64,000 nucleotides of DNA from Plecoglossus altivelis (GCA_036571765.1 BROE01000007.1:11089264-11153263); one strand, 5' to 3'. Counted from the first letter of the stretch, positions 11,098-43,522 are shown. The notes: generated from the sequence alone by a model not told the origin. A program made the numbers and translations.

Positions 11098-13912
11098 CCT
11101 GCATCGGGCTAGAGAACAGGGGGGCCTGCAGCAGGGGAGAGGCACCCTGGCAGTGGTTCGTACAAAACAATGTGTCCAAGCCAGTGGGGAAGAGAAGTCA
11201 AAAGAGAGATCTCTGTGACACAATGTAGAACTGTGGGTTTCTAGGTATGCATCTTACTAGAGGATAACATGTACATGCCTGTACCGTAGGACCCATACCC
11301 AAAGGAAAGAGACACTTGCATCTAACATGATGGAGTTTAAAGAGGTCTGGTTTTCTCTGTAGGCATGTGTGTGAAGACAAACAGAAGCATCACTAATTCA
11401 TCGCTATCATTAATCGGCTGGAAGGATTCACCTGCTATGTCTTTCTGACATGCACGCAGTCTAATTTTAGCTTCCCCTAATGGAAATTCTAGTGTCTATG
11501 CACACGTATCACGCGCTTGTAAACGACTTCGTACCTCAGCGGCTTGTGAGAGTTGACTTGGGGCCAGGATTTACAGGGTGGCTGAGTCTGTGTCTTGACT
11601 TGGGGGGTGGGGGGGTGGGGGTGAGGTGGGGGACGATGGGAGGACTTGTCCGCAGGCAGAGGGATGGATGTGTCAGGCCACAGTGACAGACAGGGTTGAG
11701 GTGCTAGCTCCGAAACACACAAGGGGAGCAGGTCTGTTGGCTCATTTGGCTTCAAGGAACAACGCTTATGGTTGGGCCTGTACGTTTCCTGAAACCTGTA
11801 CCGCTGCAAGAAAATCTAGGTACGGTGTTTGCATGTGTGAGTTAGCAACACGCGGGTTGAATTGGAGAAGGTCTCTCAGCTTGGGTTATGTTATGGGTCA
11901 TTTAGCAAGCTCTCGGAGGTTGGTTGAGCTGTGTATGCAATTTATTTTGTGTTAAGATAGACTGAATGAGTTGTTTGTGTTGGGTGAGTGTGAGTGTGTC
12001 TGTGTGTTACAGGTAAATGAGACCCACCATTCACGAGAGCTAATGCAGGCTCTGCTTCAAGCTGTGTGTGTCTAGTGACATTGAGGAAGCGGCAAAGCAA
12101 CAACAAGGGCAAGTAAGAAGAGGGGATGACTGTGTTTGCTCAACATGAACATGTGACCCGTGAGCTCATGTTAAGGGAGATGACATCATTCAGGGTCTCT
12201 ACAGCATCAACATTGATGGTTCAACAGCTACAGATCTTCTATTGCACTTGGGGCTGCAACGACTTCAAAGATAAGTTTCTCACCTGGTTGTTTACTGAGG
12301 CATCCAGCACAGACGGTCTCTTTTCTGGCTCCTAGTCTCTCATCCCTCTGAAGACACTGGGACAAACTACTGGCACTCACATCATGAAACACACGATGTG
12401 TTCTGGAGCCTAACACAGGGACTGCTGACGTCACCTGATGTTATTCATTAGATGACTTAGGCTAGTTTAAATGAGATGTTAAATAGTCTAGGGAAGTATT
12501 GGCCTACTAGAATAGATTGATTTAATAGATGTTATTCTAAATAAGGTCAAGAGAAGCCTACAGTAAGACTGAAAGAGCATTTGATAATTCATATCATCTA
12601 ACCTTGCAACTGTTAACTAGCAGGGAGAAAAGTAAATGTCATTTTTTAAAGGATGAACCCTTCTTTTACGGACTATTAAAGTGACAACTTGACAATGCTA
12701 TAGGCAGACCTATTGTGAATAGTAAGTATTAGGTCATAAGATTACACTGCGACTTCAGGCTAAATGCCGGCAGGGAAGCAGGTTGTCAGTAGGTCTTGTC
12801 TGAACCAGTTTTCCCAGAGAGCTTCAGTGGACTGGAGGGGCATCTCTGGCCTTGCCCCGGGCCAGCGTTCCGTGACCTCACACTCATGAGCACACGAAGA
12901 CATCATAGTGACGCTGTGAAATGTCACTTTGCCGCTGCTCACAGAAGCAGGAACAGGCTAGGGGCGCTGATCAGCACGGGAGGGGGAGAGGAGGGACGAA
13001 AAGGGGGAATTGAGGATAAACTGTGGTGAGTAATAGACCAGATGGAAACTAGTTTAGTTCTCAGATACGAAAATGGACATGACATAGCAGAGCAAGTGTT
13101 CTTTTAATTTCCATGATCAAACACGCATGACATCGCTAAACAACCCTCTCCTGCCAACATTGCAATGTCTCCGAAACAGGATTATTTACTTTGTACAATT
13201 ATTTTAACACATCAATATTTAGTGGTGAGTGATAAGTAAAACTCTTCTTTTTTAGTTCTTTTTTTTTCTGAAAGCACTTGTGGTTTTTAGTGTCATCAGC
13301 CCTGTAAATCTGCGTCTTCCTGGGCTTCTAACCATCCAGTTTTGATCTCATTAGATTGAATGGGACGATAACATCATTCCCTGACATTTAAGTCTGAACA
13401 CTTTGCGTGCGTCATTTTGTGCTTGTAAATGAACACTGACACTGAAAATGGCATTTGAAGACAGGAAACAACTTAATGGAAAGGGCTTCCTTATCAATCT
13501 CATTACAACTCTCCTCCTCTCCTCCCCTGCTACCCTCCTCTCCTCATCCTCTCCTCCCCCATGCTCTTCTAACACAGTTTCTCTTGCATTAGCTACAGTA
13601 GTATCTCTTATTTGGGTTGGTTTCTCTTTCAGTTTTGCTCTTACGTGTGAGGTTGTTAGAAAATGTGTCGATGATGTGGCAAGGATCCGACCCAGACATG
13701 TGCACAGAGAAACAGCTGTACAAGGCGAAAAAAAGAAACCATTTGTAGATGTTGAACAGAGGCTCCACACTCTTTAGCATTGCAGTCCTTGTTGTATTCA
13801 TTGTCCTTTTTTGCAGTGCAAAAGAAACAAGAAAAAAAAACGATAAATAATATTCTGTGTCATATACATGTCCGCTTCGCACACCGTCTGGGTCAGTTGA
13901 TACAGTCCGTCC

Positions 13913-33207
<19,295 letters not shown>

Positions 33208-33460
33208 GGCACTTCGTTGTCATTTAGATAATCACGTCGAAATTCACAAAATAAAATATTGTAGGTACTTTTCTAATCTGTTTCGGTTTTAATGTCCAGT
33301 ATTTTGTCCCCGGCGCGTTTCCCGACAAACTAAACTATTCGAGAACTCTCACCTTTGCGACATAGTTCCCACGGTGAAGCGGTGGTGAATGCTGCTCCGT
33401 AGAACTGACTGTTTTGGTTTTTCCTCTGACCCCGCCCATCAGCTGCTAAACACCCAATGA
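33208..33460 (-). promoter_or_regulatory. rnd2: probable rnd2 promoter and 5' UTR
   Basis: DNA immediately upstream of the rnd2 start. It has a GC box (CCCCGCCC on the plus strand, 33430-33437) and a CCAAT (33454-33458), with CpG dinucleotides near 33310-33350. This composition suits a vertebrate promoter. The transcription start is not determined. Confidence 0.5.
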
Positions 33461-35169
33461 CGAAGCACTCGAAATAATATTTATTTGCATGTGAAATATA
33501 TCATACCATCACAATTACAGTAGGCCGACAAGCAATTCAGATATCTGTCTACTTCTCAAATAGCGTACTCACAACACATTTTACACTTAGGGACTGATAT
33601 TAATGTTACCGGTCTCACGTACTAAATCAAATGTTGCCTTGCTTTGTAAGGTAACGTAACCCAGTCCACAGAAGAAGCACCAAGAAAACAATTATTAGCA
33701 CATCTACTGTCCTGTCATGAACTAAAACCGTACACGGTACAAAATGTGGTTGCTAGAGAAATTACAGTTATGAAGTCGTTACACAACATGAGGGTCCCCC
33801 CTCAACCATGCCCACACTCCATCATGAACTCAGCTCACAAACAAACAAATGTGACACTAATGATGTGGATGTAAGCAGTTTGTGATAAACAAAACGTCTG
33901 TGGGTCATAATCACTTGGGGCGGTTTAAAATAAAGGCTAGATTTAAAGCAGAGACATACAATTAATATCTAGAATATATTTCCCACGCAATTGCATCCCT
34001 GTCACATGTGATGCAGTTATGATACAGATGATTATCATTTTTCCGAGTGTAAGGAACTTGCTTCATCCGTTGCCAATAATGAGCCTCTACCGCCACCTTT
34101 TGGTGACATACGTTTACTGAATTTATATTTGCAAGCTTAACTGAATGAGGCCTAAATACTGTATCTTACTATCTGTTGCTGTTTAATGCAAAGAGGTCTG
34201 CCTGTTACAGGGTTTAAAAATGCTTTGGGATTTTGGATTAATAGCACACCATCCTATCCTTTGTTGTCCGGTTCTTGGAAGGCTTCAGAGGTTAGGTACT
34301 CATCTAACCCAAATTCTAATAATAATTCATTCTACATCTCTTCATGATCAAACCCCAAGTTCCAAGGACACAACAGGCCTACTAAAAGACCCATACCTCT
34401 TTCTCAAAGACTCTTGTTCTGAGAGAGCAGGTTGGAATAATGGTTTAATATATAAACCGTCTGTCCAGATTAACTCGGGCATTTCCTGCAATCGGATCTC
34501 TTTACCACCCTAGTGACTTCCTGTTCGTTTGTCAAAATACGATTATCACAACATCTCTTCCAGCAATTCCTTGACATGTCGTCCACGGGTTTCTAAATAC
34601 GTGTATTGTGAACATAGTGCGTCTTTTTGAAATTAATGCAGTCACCCTGAACACCATTACCTCTCCAAGCATAAACCCCAAAGTTAGTTTTAATAGTGAA
34701 CCCTGCTTTACAAACTCGGTGTTTTTTTATTTATTATATTGTTTACTTTCACATACTGAAATCGTCAGAGATCAACGACGAAGGGGAATGTCTTCACTGA
34801 TTGCTGATATTTCTGTTGCTAAGCGAGCTCATGAACGTCACTCGTTTTCGCTCCTCTTTAGACCAAACTCCATTTTCCGTGTTTTGACAATTACCACATC
34901 TTACGTAGCCCATTCGCTCTCCAACCGTTTGCCAACGAGCAGAGCTGTCACTATTTTGGCTAGCGCGCAAGCACAAAATCTCCCCACCTCTTGGAATAAC
35001 CTGTTGAAAGCGCTTGGCGGTCTGCATCAGGCTACGGTGGGATGTACGTTTTCTTATAACCTAATCGCCTTGAATCACTTGGTTTACTTATAAAGTTATT
35101 TTCTGCTCATCTGCATAGAAAACCGTAGATCAGTCAAATTAAATAAGTGTTATAAGACTAATTTGGACC
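33461..35169. other. divergent intergenic region, rnd2-vat1
   Basis: About 1.7 kb between two head-to-head genes. It must contain the vat1 5' UTR or promoter near its right end. The plus-strand open frame at 34608-35093 just before vat1 has no family resemblance and no sign of joining the vat1 start. No TATA box or repeat stands out. Confidence 0.5.
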
Positions 35170-35607
35170 ATGTCTGGCGAAGAAGCACCGGCTCAACAGC
35201 AGCTCACTGAAGAGGAGAAGACGGGTGATTCACCTCTGGAACCTCCATCTGAAGTCACCCAAGATACTGCAACGCCCGAGGCAGAAGCCCATGCGGCTGA
35301 GATCTCAGTGACAGAGGACCCACCCGCGGTGACGCCAAAGGCGCCCGAAGAGGAAGTTTTTACGTATCGGTCTTTGGTTCTAACGGGCTACGGAGGTTAT
35401 GAAAAAATTAAGCTTCAGGTGAAAAAAGGCAAGCCCAGCTTGAAAAGCAATGAGGTCTTGGTACGGGTCAAGGCGTGTGGGCTGAACTTCGCTGATTTGT
35501 TGGGGAGACAGGGACTGTATGAGCTTTTGCCTTCTCCACCGGTCACACCCGGAATGGAATGTTCTGGGGTGATTGAAGACGTTGGAGAAGAAGTGACAGA
35601 TAGAAAA
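35170..35607 (+). CDS. vat1: vat1 coding exon 1
   Basis: Starts at ATG (35170), preceded by GGACC. 146 codons end ...EEVTDRK before donor GTGAGT. It encodes the acidic N-terminus and the first part of the catalytic fold. Confidence 0.95.
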
Positions 35608-38600
35608 GTGAGTCTAAAACAATACCCATTATCCCTCCCCATCACTCGACAAGTTTCATTTGGCCATCAGTAAAAGTTGATCAAATGGATGACCATTGTC
35701 TCACCAGTGTTGTACAGGCTGCTAATTACCTACTTAGTCTTATGTTGATGGTAAATGTTTTTATCACCTGTATTTGCGTGTCAAAATGGGCCCAAAGGGC
35801 CTAGCCTCAGAAGACGCTAGTGGGCGAGGCCCGACCAATCCTATATATAGAGGTCCTTTTGCTTCCAAAATAATCCTTCCGAAATTAAACAGTAAAGGTA
35901 CAATTTCAGCAGGTAATAATTGTTGGATTTTGGGTGAGGTTTAGATTATAGTTAGTCATTTTAGCCTCTTTTCGTCCTACATAGGATAGAATTTCTGATC
36001 ATTCATGTGTGTGATTATTTCGTCATCCATTTGTACATTTACTTATGAACTAATTTGAAGGGAACACATTTTTTCCCTCTGAACTGAAAATGCATCCAAT
36101 GAAATCACCAAGCAGGAATGAGTAGCATTCAGTCTCTCTTAACCCTTATCCCTCTGAGAAGAAGCACAATATATATTCCTTCCTTCTGCTCCCCAGTGCT
36201 CAGTGATCCCAGTAGAGCACCACCCTCTTCCATGAGAGAAGTTAGATGACCCTGTATTCATATTAAATGTGATCAAGCACCCTGCGACTGAGGCATGGCA
36301 TTATTAAAGTTGTCCGTTAAGAGGTGGGATTCTTCTCGTCATGATGTTTTACCTATGTGATGGATGGATGGTGTGGGGTCGGTTCAAATAAATATGACAA
36401 CGGCAAGCCAGAGTATACATAAACCTACCTAAAAGGGCAGACATGACGATACGATCCAGTATTTGATCTAGAGCTCTGATATTTATCTTTGACATCGGCA
36501 ATATTTTTTATTGCGTATTTGCTGGAGTCTGTCCTTGTGTAGTGTGTATGAGAGAGAGAGAGAGAGAGAGAGGTTGCAGCAGAGAGAGAGAGTCTCCTCA
36601 TGAGTGGCAGATGAAACAGCAACCCATGTGTGAATGGCTGAAGCGTGCAACAGGAAGGGGGATTGTGCATAAGTCTCTCTTAGTCTGAAGTCTGATACTT
36701 TCAGCCCCGTGACCCAAACCAACTGACGTCCTACATTGTCAAGTTTGGAAAGGAATTTCCTCCTTCGTCTCCGTGCCACACTCTTATTCCTCCCCTTTAT
36801 ATCATAAACAGGAATCCCATCGGAGGAGCGTCACATTCCTGGCTGCTTGTTTTGGGAACAACGACTATCTCAAACCATCACAAACAACAACAATAACAAC
36901 AACAACAATAACAACAACAACAGTGCAAGGCTGTAGGGGACTACAGCCAAACTGTTCCTATTATAGGGAACAGTTCTGTCTGTTCAGAGAGAAGGCCTAG
37001 ACCTGTTTTCATTGGACAGAGCTGAGTTGTGTATTTTGGCCAAACCAGTGAGGCTGTCCAGAGTTGGACTTTGGGGTGCGGCTGTTTCTGAAGATGTAAA
37101 ATCCCTATTGAGTTGAAGCAAAACAGATGTAGCTTTTACAGAGCAACAATATCTTAAAAGGCAAACTAGATGACACCCCTCAACATACAAAGTGCCCTCT
37201 CCTGATTTCCAAATGACCAGACACAGTAGATGCTGGCAATAGAGTTGGACTTCTCCCAAGTGGTTAGAAGGAAGTACTTCCCTGGTGTCAGCCCTATCAG
37301 AGTGAACCCTCTGCATTCAGGTCTCATACCCTCAAGGTACAGTAGATGCAGAAAAGCAATTTAAGTCTTTTAAAATGATATTGACCATCAGCAATGCAAA
37401 ATATAATAAATCATTAACACGTTTTTAACTTAGTAGGCTTTGGACTTTTGATTGGCCCTTCATAGCATGTACTTTCACCTGCTCCTGGAGGATCGTATGT
37501 TGTCAACCATTTAGCATCTTCGCCCTATTGTAACTGCATCAGTTATTTCAAGTTAACAGGGGACACAGTGGAGGGAGCAGGTAATCAGATTATATTTGAT
37601 CCCAGATCTGATTTAATGCAACACCTTTAATATCAGAGATTGGAGTTGTTTGTTTTTTACTCAGCGCTTCTTTCCTTGAGATCTGGAAAGAGAAAAAGGG
37701 GTCCGTGTAAATCCTTAACTGTTTCCAATGGAGTCAGTGTCACACTTGCTATCATAAAGGATTATCTGAGTTTATTTATGTCACTGAGCCTTAATAGAGT
37801 TCACGGTCTTTTTTCATCAATTCACGCCATGTGTCATAAATGTGCAAAACACGCTATCCATGGGATTCCTTTGGCAGAATTATCCCTTGTCTCCGACTGT
37901 CATCACCATGATGTTTCTGTGGTTTGCCTTTCATGGTCTTTGAGTTAGACGATTCCCACATGCCGATTTCTGATGAGGAGCAATGTGATCGGGGAGTCAC
38001 AAGTTGTTTCTTGTTGCCGATTGCAAAACAAATCTTAGAGAGGGAGAGTGTGTTTGTGTGTGTGTGTGTGTGTGCGCGCTTCCAAGCTGTGCATGTGCAG
38101 CAGTGTGTCTGTCAATTCCACTTAAGAGTGGACATAAGTGTGTGAGAATCTATTGTCTTGACATGGTGGAAGCAGGAAGACAACCAATAGGAAGGTCTTC
38201 AGCCAATACAAACAGGAAGTGTTCATGCATTCAGAGACAGATCAGACCTCTTTCCTGTGTCTTGGAACACATCACAACATCAGTACAATGGCTGGGGTTG
38301 TCAGTGGGCTTACTAAGGGAACTTCATTACCATGAGTCCAAAGTGCTTTCTTAGATACCCCCCTATTTAAGACAGGTGAAATGTTTGAATACATCTTTAA
38401 TGGTGTTTGTGAAACTCCTTCTCAAATAGGCACAGCTGATCACAGAAAACAAGACAGTTAAACCTGAAATTCTGAAACCCATTTTTCTCCAAAGTTTAGA
38501 GACCTTTCGAAAGTAGTTATTTTTTCAAGTGGTTATGCTTAGTAGAGATGAGTCAAACCAGACACTTGACCACACCTGCACTGTACAGGAATTGCTTGAT

Positions 38601-40959
38601 TGTGTTTCCCTCCCTTTCTTCTTAGGTTGGCGACCGCGTCATTGTGATGAGTCGCAGCGGCCTTTGGCAGGAGGTGGCGGCTGTGTCCGCTGACCACACC
38701 ATCATCATGCCTGAGCAAATGAGCTTCGAGGAGGGTGCTGCCATCCCTATCAACTACCTCACCGCCTACCTGATGCTGTTTGAAATGGCCAACTGTAGGT
38801 CTGGCCAGAGCATCCTGATCCACATGGCTGCAGGTAAAACACACTGAGCACACAGTTTAGTCACAGAGTGACTGGCATACACTCAAATAGGGATAGTTGT
38901 TCACAAACATTTGAAACCCGAACCAGCATGAGAGCCCAGTTGCCAGTCATGCAAGTTGTGTTCTGTAGATGATAGCATGTGCAGTATGAGGTTGCACACT
39001 GACCAACATGTAGCATGTTGCAGGAGACCTTTTCTGAACCCCAGGCCGTGTAGGTCTGTCTGCTTTGCTCAGCATGTAGCCACTTAACCCAGAAATGAAA
39101 ACCAAAGACACATGGTGTCCTTTGAGGTGAGGAAATGCTCTTTGTGTGCATCTGCAAAACACATGTAAAGGAATGTAATGCGTGGGGGTAGGGTAGGTTT
39201 CATCATTTCATAAGGAGGTTGTCAATTTGTGTTAACATGCAAGACAAGATCTTAAATGTCAAGTCTTGTGCAATACAATCTCCAGCACTGAACCCTGAGA
39301 CGCAAGTGTTATATTTAGGTGAAAACGCTCCTCTGTTCTGCCTTTTACAAATACAGACACATATACACACACATATACACACACACACACACACATATAG
39401 CAGGTTGAAAATCCTTTGATCTGCACCAGTGAATATGCTTGTGTTTGTGATGCTGCCCCTGGCCTTCCAATGAAAGACCATATTGTGGGCGGGCAGAAAA
39501 GTCGTTGGCTATTCAACTGTTGCCCTGAAACATTGTGGCTCAATTTCCATGGTAACCCTACCTTGCTTCCATCTGAAGTTAACCCTGTTTGACATGCTGC
39601 ACCTTGGAGAAATGACAACATTGATCATTATCATGCGCCATTGTTTTGGTTACACTCAAGATCAACAACATTGGAATTTGTGGAGCTACAGTAGAAAATA
39701 TATCAGATTGGTTGACTTTGGACTGCACACATATTAACAAGTTAGAAATGTACAGTAGACCACCTCGAGGAAACTGCTACAAATCAATGCTAACAGTAAC
39801 AATGATAGAATAACAGATTTGACACCACTCATTTATATGGAGAGCATTGAAATTGATGTACGGTAGAAGTACTAACTGAAGCCTACAGTATCACATGCCT
39901 GCAAAAATAAGTAATTCCAGTTCACTATATCTCCTGTGAAGTATTGTCTGCATTGTTTGGTCATATAAAGTTAGTTTAGGCCGGTCCTCTTAAAGAATCA
40001 CACATATCCACGTAAATACGCTGCAGGATTTAACTTGAGTCATGCGATCCATTAGCTTTGTGGACAAAGGGTAAGGAAATGGTTTATAAGTAACTCCTAT
40101 AAAGGGATGTGTCTGTCAGGTAAGCAGAATTCCCAGGTTGGCTAAAAGCTTCCAAGGGCTTAATTGTACTAGTGACAGTTTGCCTCCAGAGACATACAGT
40201 AGCCGTGGCTCTGTTAAATAAGAGCTGGCTGCAGTGGATTGAACCACAATTTATAGGCCTGAGGTTTCACTTACTGGGCTCAGTGTTGAGATAAAGATCA
40301 ATAGGTACCGCTCCCTTTCTAACTCTGATGGGCCTTTATCCTTAATACTCATTAAATAAAGCCAAGGATGTTTCTTGTCCATCAAGATCGTCCAGATTCC
40401 CCTCATACATAACGAACCGCCTCCATCCCTTCATTTCACCGTTAACCGCTGACACGAATCACGGACAGTCCAAATTGAATCTCCATCACACTTTATCTCT
40501 GTAATTTGGCCCATCCATCAAGCCACATCCTGTGACTGTGTTGACCAAACCCCCTCTGCTTTGCCCCCCTCTTCCTCTCTCTTCCTAGGTGGTGTGGGCG
40601 TGGCTGCCACCCAGCTGTGCCAAACGGTGAAGGATGTGACTGTTTTCGGCACAGCGTCAGCCAGCAAGCACGACACCATCAGGGAAGGTGGAGTCACCCA
40701 CCCCGTTGACTACCGCACGCGGGACTACGTGGAGGAGATCAGAAATATCAGCCCTAACGGTGAGGTCGTGGCGAGAGCTGTCAGTACCTGGCGCCATTTT
40801 GTGTCTTCCGGCATCGCAGTCAGGGCCGTGCGGAGAAATACGGCAAATGGAGCATAGCAAATTGCATTTGCAATGGTGTTGCCGTGCTTTTCAGCGGTTA
40901 ATGATCCTTTTATTTTCTCTCGTCTCTCTCTCGCTCTCTCTCGTCTCCCTCTCTGTCTC

Positions 40960-40998
<39 letters not shown>

Positions 40999-42771
40999 CT
41001 CTCTCGTCTCCCTCTCTGTCTCTCTCTCTCTCGTCTCCCTCTCTGTCTCTCTCGCTCTCTCCCTCTCTGACTCTCTTGTTTCTCTCTCAGGATTGGATAT
41101 TGTTCTGGACCCTCTTGGAGGATCAGACACCCACAAGGGCTTCAATTTGTTGAAACCCATGGGCACGCTCATAGTGTTTGGTAGGACACACAACCCCACT
41201 CTAAGTTGATTTACTCCTCGTCAACACAGTTTCAAGTTACAATTCATTATTTGCGCCCCCCAAAAAATGATTTAAAGGGTTTCAAGTAGATAACAATGCT
41301 ATTGTGTGCTGGAATCCAACCTGTAACTATCAAATGCACAGATGCACAGACGCACACTTTCAGGTTATCCCTCCATTTTCCAGGTGCCGCCAACTGTGTG
41401 ACGGGTCAAAAGAAGAACCTTCTCGCCCTGGCGAAGACCTGGTACAACCAATTCACTATTAACACTCTACGGCTGATGCATGCCAACAAGGCAGTGTGTG
41501 GCTTCCACTTGGGTTACCTGAACGATGACCAGCTCATTTTCCAAACCCTGGGCAAACTTCTGGAGCTCTACAACCAGAGCAAGATCAAACCTCGCATCGA
41601 CTCCACTTATCACTTTGAGCAGGTGGGTTTGAGTGTCCAGAAGTTTGTGTTGGTTTTGTGTTGGTTTCCCTGCACATACATGTGCAAATGTACTTCTGGA
41701 CACTGGACATATACTAGAAAATACTGTAATCCATGTGTTGATAGATAGACATATCCAGGAGTAGTGCTTGAAGATAAACTACCTTGGAGATCATCGATGT
41801 GATTCTTCATCCTCTATAAAGGTCATACTGTGTTTGTTGAAAATGTAATATTTCAGCAGATGATACAGTTCCACTTAGTTCCTTTCTTCTATTTGTAATT
41901 TATTGAAACCTTTTATTGTAGTTTATATTGTTATGGTAACAATGCGACTGATGCAAGAGAGTTACATTTCACCAATCCCCATGGCCAACGAAAATCTGAA
42001 CAAGTAGTCATTTATTACCATGCTTGTAACTCTAAATAGCAGCTATTAGAACTCAATGAATTCCAGGACTGCAAACAAAACGTCCCCAAGCGTATTACTG
42101 AAGTAATGATCTTAAACTTAGCTCCATGACTGTCTGTGTTTAACCGCACTTTAAAGGTGGCCCCAGGTTCCTATGCAAATCAAGACAGCAAATCAAGCAG
42201 ACACGCTAGCTCTCCCAAGATCCTAGCAGTCTAAACAAGCTGACATATTGCCTTCATGTAATCACTTCAGTGGGAAGTGTTTATTCGCGACTGCCTTGAA
42301 AGGATATGTTTACACCTCTCCCGCCATTGTAGTATCATTTGTTATCACATCCACAAATAGGGAGGACTCTGCCAAGCGTGTTGAGCAAACATCACACACA
42401 CACTTAAGGGCTTGCAAGGAGAGAGGGGGAAGCCTGCTGCCTGTTGTTTGCAAAGAGGCGCTTCTGTAATATCATCGCAAAACAAGCTGATTCCTTTACC
42501 TGAGCCAGTCTAAAGGTTTCCATGGCAACTAGCCATCACCAACCAAGAGGCTTGCTCATCTCTTCCTATTACTCACCACTTCACCCTTATTGGTCAGGAC
42601 CCAGAGGAGGTGGGAGAGGTGGGTCTAAGATCAGACTGATTAGAGTTTGGTTTGGTGAGAACAGGAAATGACTCTTGTTGCTATGGTACTATTTGACTGC
42701 TTCAATCTGACTTTTAGATTCTTCCACAACCACAAAACAGTAAGATGAAAGGATGATCAGGATGAATTGTA

Positions 42772-42806
<35 letters not shown>

Positions 42807-43522
42807 CACCAGTAATCAGATTTCCAAACTATTGGTGTAAATAATGTCTGCAGCTGCAGCTCAGAATCCTCCTCCTCCTATGTACTGTGTCTGACGTGTC
42901 AAACTGCGAACAACGGTCACCCCCATCAGATGAGATGGGCCTCGACGTCAGTTGCTAGGTGACAGACTCGTTGCCGTGGTGTCGACTGTTTAGGACATAT
43001 TTGTTTTGAGTCACAATGAGGCAGGGTTGGGGTAGGCAGAAATCGAATTTTGGAGTGACACTTGAAGAGGTAGATCCAATAGACAGACAGGATGTTTGTG
43101 TATATAAGTGCTGCCTGTGTGTCTGTTATATGTATGAAAATATCATTTTTTTGTCTTATTATGTAGATATGGATAAAAGGCCATACAAGTAATTTAAAGC
43201 AAGACATTTATGTCTTAATATCATAAAAATATCTGTCTCACTCCCTATCTGAAAAACAATGAGTCCATGAGTCATTAATGGCTGCAGAAAAAAAATGGTT
43301 GTCTGTCTGTGTGCCTGTATGTCTTTCTTTCAGGTAGGGGATGCGATGAGGCGTATGCATGAGCGCCACAACATTGGAAAAGTCATTCTGCTTCCTGAAC
43401 CTAAGAAGGAAGAGAAGCCCGAATCCGTCCCTGAGCCGGTCGCCACGGACGACAAAAAAGACGAGGTAGAAAGAGACATGAAAGAGACTCCGACAGAAGA
43501 TGACAAGACAGAGAAGAATTGA
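35170..43522 (+). CDS. vat1: VAT1, synaptic vesicle membrane protein VAT-1 homolog
   Basis: A quinone-oxidoreductase-like protein of the medium-chain dehydrogenase/reductase family, membrane- and mitochondria-associated and linked to vesicle handling and mitofusin regulation. Six exons join with exact phase: 35170-35607, 38626-38833, 40589-40759, 41091-41180, 41384-41622 and 43334-43522, giving 444 aa. An acidic, Pro-rich N-terminus (1-60) precedes the GroES-like fold with RVKACGLNFADLLGRQG and PGMECSG. The nucleotide-binding loop is HMAAGGVG (212-219), followed by TVFGTASASKH and the DPLGGSDT motif. A charged Lys/Glu/Asp tail of about 40 residues ends the protein. It matches VAT1 (DPLGGSD, NLLKPMG, AVCGFHLGYL) better than VAT1L. 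It is head to head with rnd2, as in mammals. Confidence 0.96.
35608..38625 (+). other. vat1: vat1 intron 1
   Basis: A 3.0 kb intron with small GA (36548-36572), AAC (36893-36925) and GT (38053-38076) repeats. No other gene is recognised. Confidence 0.8.
38626..38833 (+). CDS. vat1: vat1 coding exon 2
   Basis: Acceptor TTCTTAG and donor GTAAAA flank VGDRVIVMSRSGLWQEVAAV, IPINYLTAYLMLFEMANC and ILIHMAA, ending one base into the Gly codon of the nucleotide-binding loop. Confidence 0.96.
38834..40588 (+). other. vat1: vat1 intron 2
   Basis: A 1.75 kb intron with a short CA/TA repeat near 39357-39400 and nothing else recognised. Confidence 0.8.
40589..40759 (+). CDS. vat1: vat1 coding exon 3
   Basis: Acceptor CTTCCTAG and donor GTGAGG flank GVGVAATQLCQTVKDVTVFG, TASASKHDTIREGGVTHPVD and YVEEIRNISPN. 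It contains the Rossmann glycine loop. Confidence 0.96.
40917..41086 (+). repeat. (TC)n tract ending at the vat1 exon 4 acceptor
   Basis: About 170 bp of CTCT and CGTCTCCCTCTCTGT units fill half of the 331-nt vat1 intron 3 and run into the exon 4 splice acceptor, so the repeat doubles as an extended polypyrimidine tract. Confidence 0.92.
41091..41180 (+). CDS. vat1: vat1 coding exon 4
   Basis: The acceptor is the end of a 170-bp TC tract (CTCTCTCAG) and the donor is GTAGGA. It encodes LDIVLDPLGGSDTHKGFNLL and KPMGTLIVF. Confidence 0.96.
41384..41622 (+). CDS. vat1: vat1 coding exon 5
   Basis: Acceptor TTTTCCAG and donor GTGGGT flank AANCVTGQKKNLLALAKTWY through NKAVCGFHLGYLNDDQ to DSTYHFEQ. 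This is the C-terminal half of the reductase fold. Confidence 0.96.
41623..43333 (+). other. vat1: vat1 intron 5
   Basis: A 1.7 kb intron. A GT/AT microsatellite lies at 42772-42808. Nothing else is recognised. Confidence 0.8.
43334..43522 (+). CDS. vat1: vat1 last coding exon
   Basis: Acceptor CTTTCAG precedes VGDAMRRMHERHNIGKVILL, then a charged tail rich in Lys, Glu, Asp and Pro, and TGA at 43520-43522. The tail is longer than in human VAT1, which ends shortly after the GKVLLVPGP-like strand. Confidence 0.95.
   Translation, partial: VGDAMRRMHERHNIGKVILLPEPKKEEKPESVPEPVATDDKKDEVERDMKETPTEDDKTEKN

Larger units (their letters stand above)
4605..13912. other. intergenic brca1-rnd2 (includes rnd2 3' UTR)
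   Basis: Nine kilobases between two convergent genes. I see no exon or recognisable protein. The part nearest 13912 should hold the minus-strand rnd2 3' UTR, but no clear AATAAA on that strand marks its end; an ATTAAA near 13103-13108 (minus) is possible. Contents are simple repeats: CA near 4740, CCTG/CCCG at 9303-9483, GT near 9560 and 10200, CAG at 11065-11097 and a G-rich tract near 11601-11622. Open frames here are short and have no family resemblance. In mammals, enhancers of Rnd2 lie 3' of the gene, so regulatory elements are possible, but none is identified here. Confidence 0.55.

Noticed and set aside
34608..35093. 161-residue open frame just upstream of vat1
   Set aside because: No family resemblance, no splice link to vat1, and the vat1 ATG at 35170 starts a clear conserved protein; it is most likely promoter or UTR sequence.
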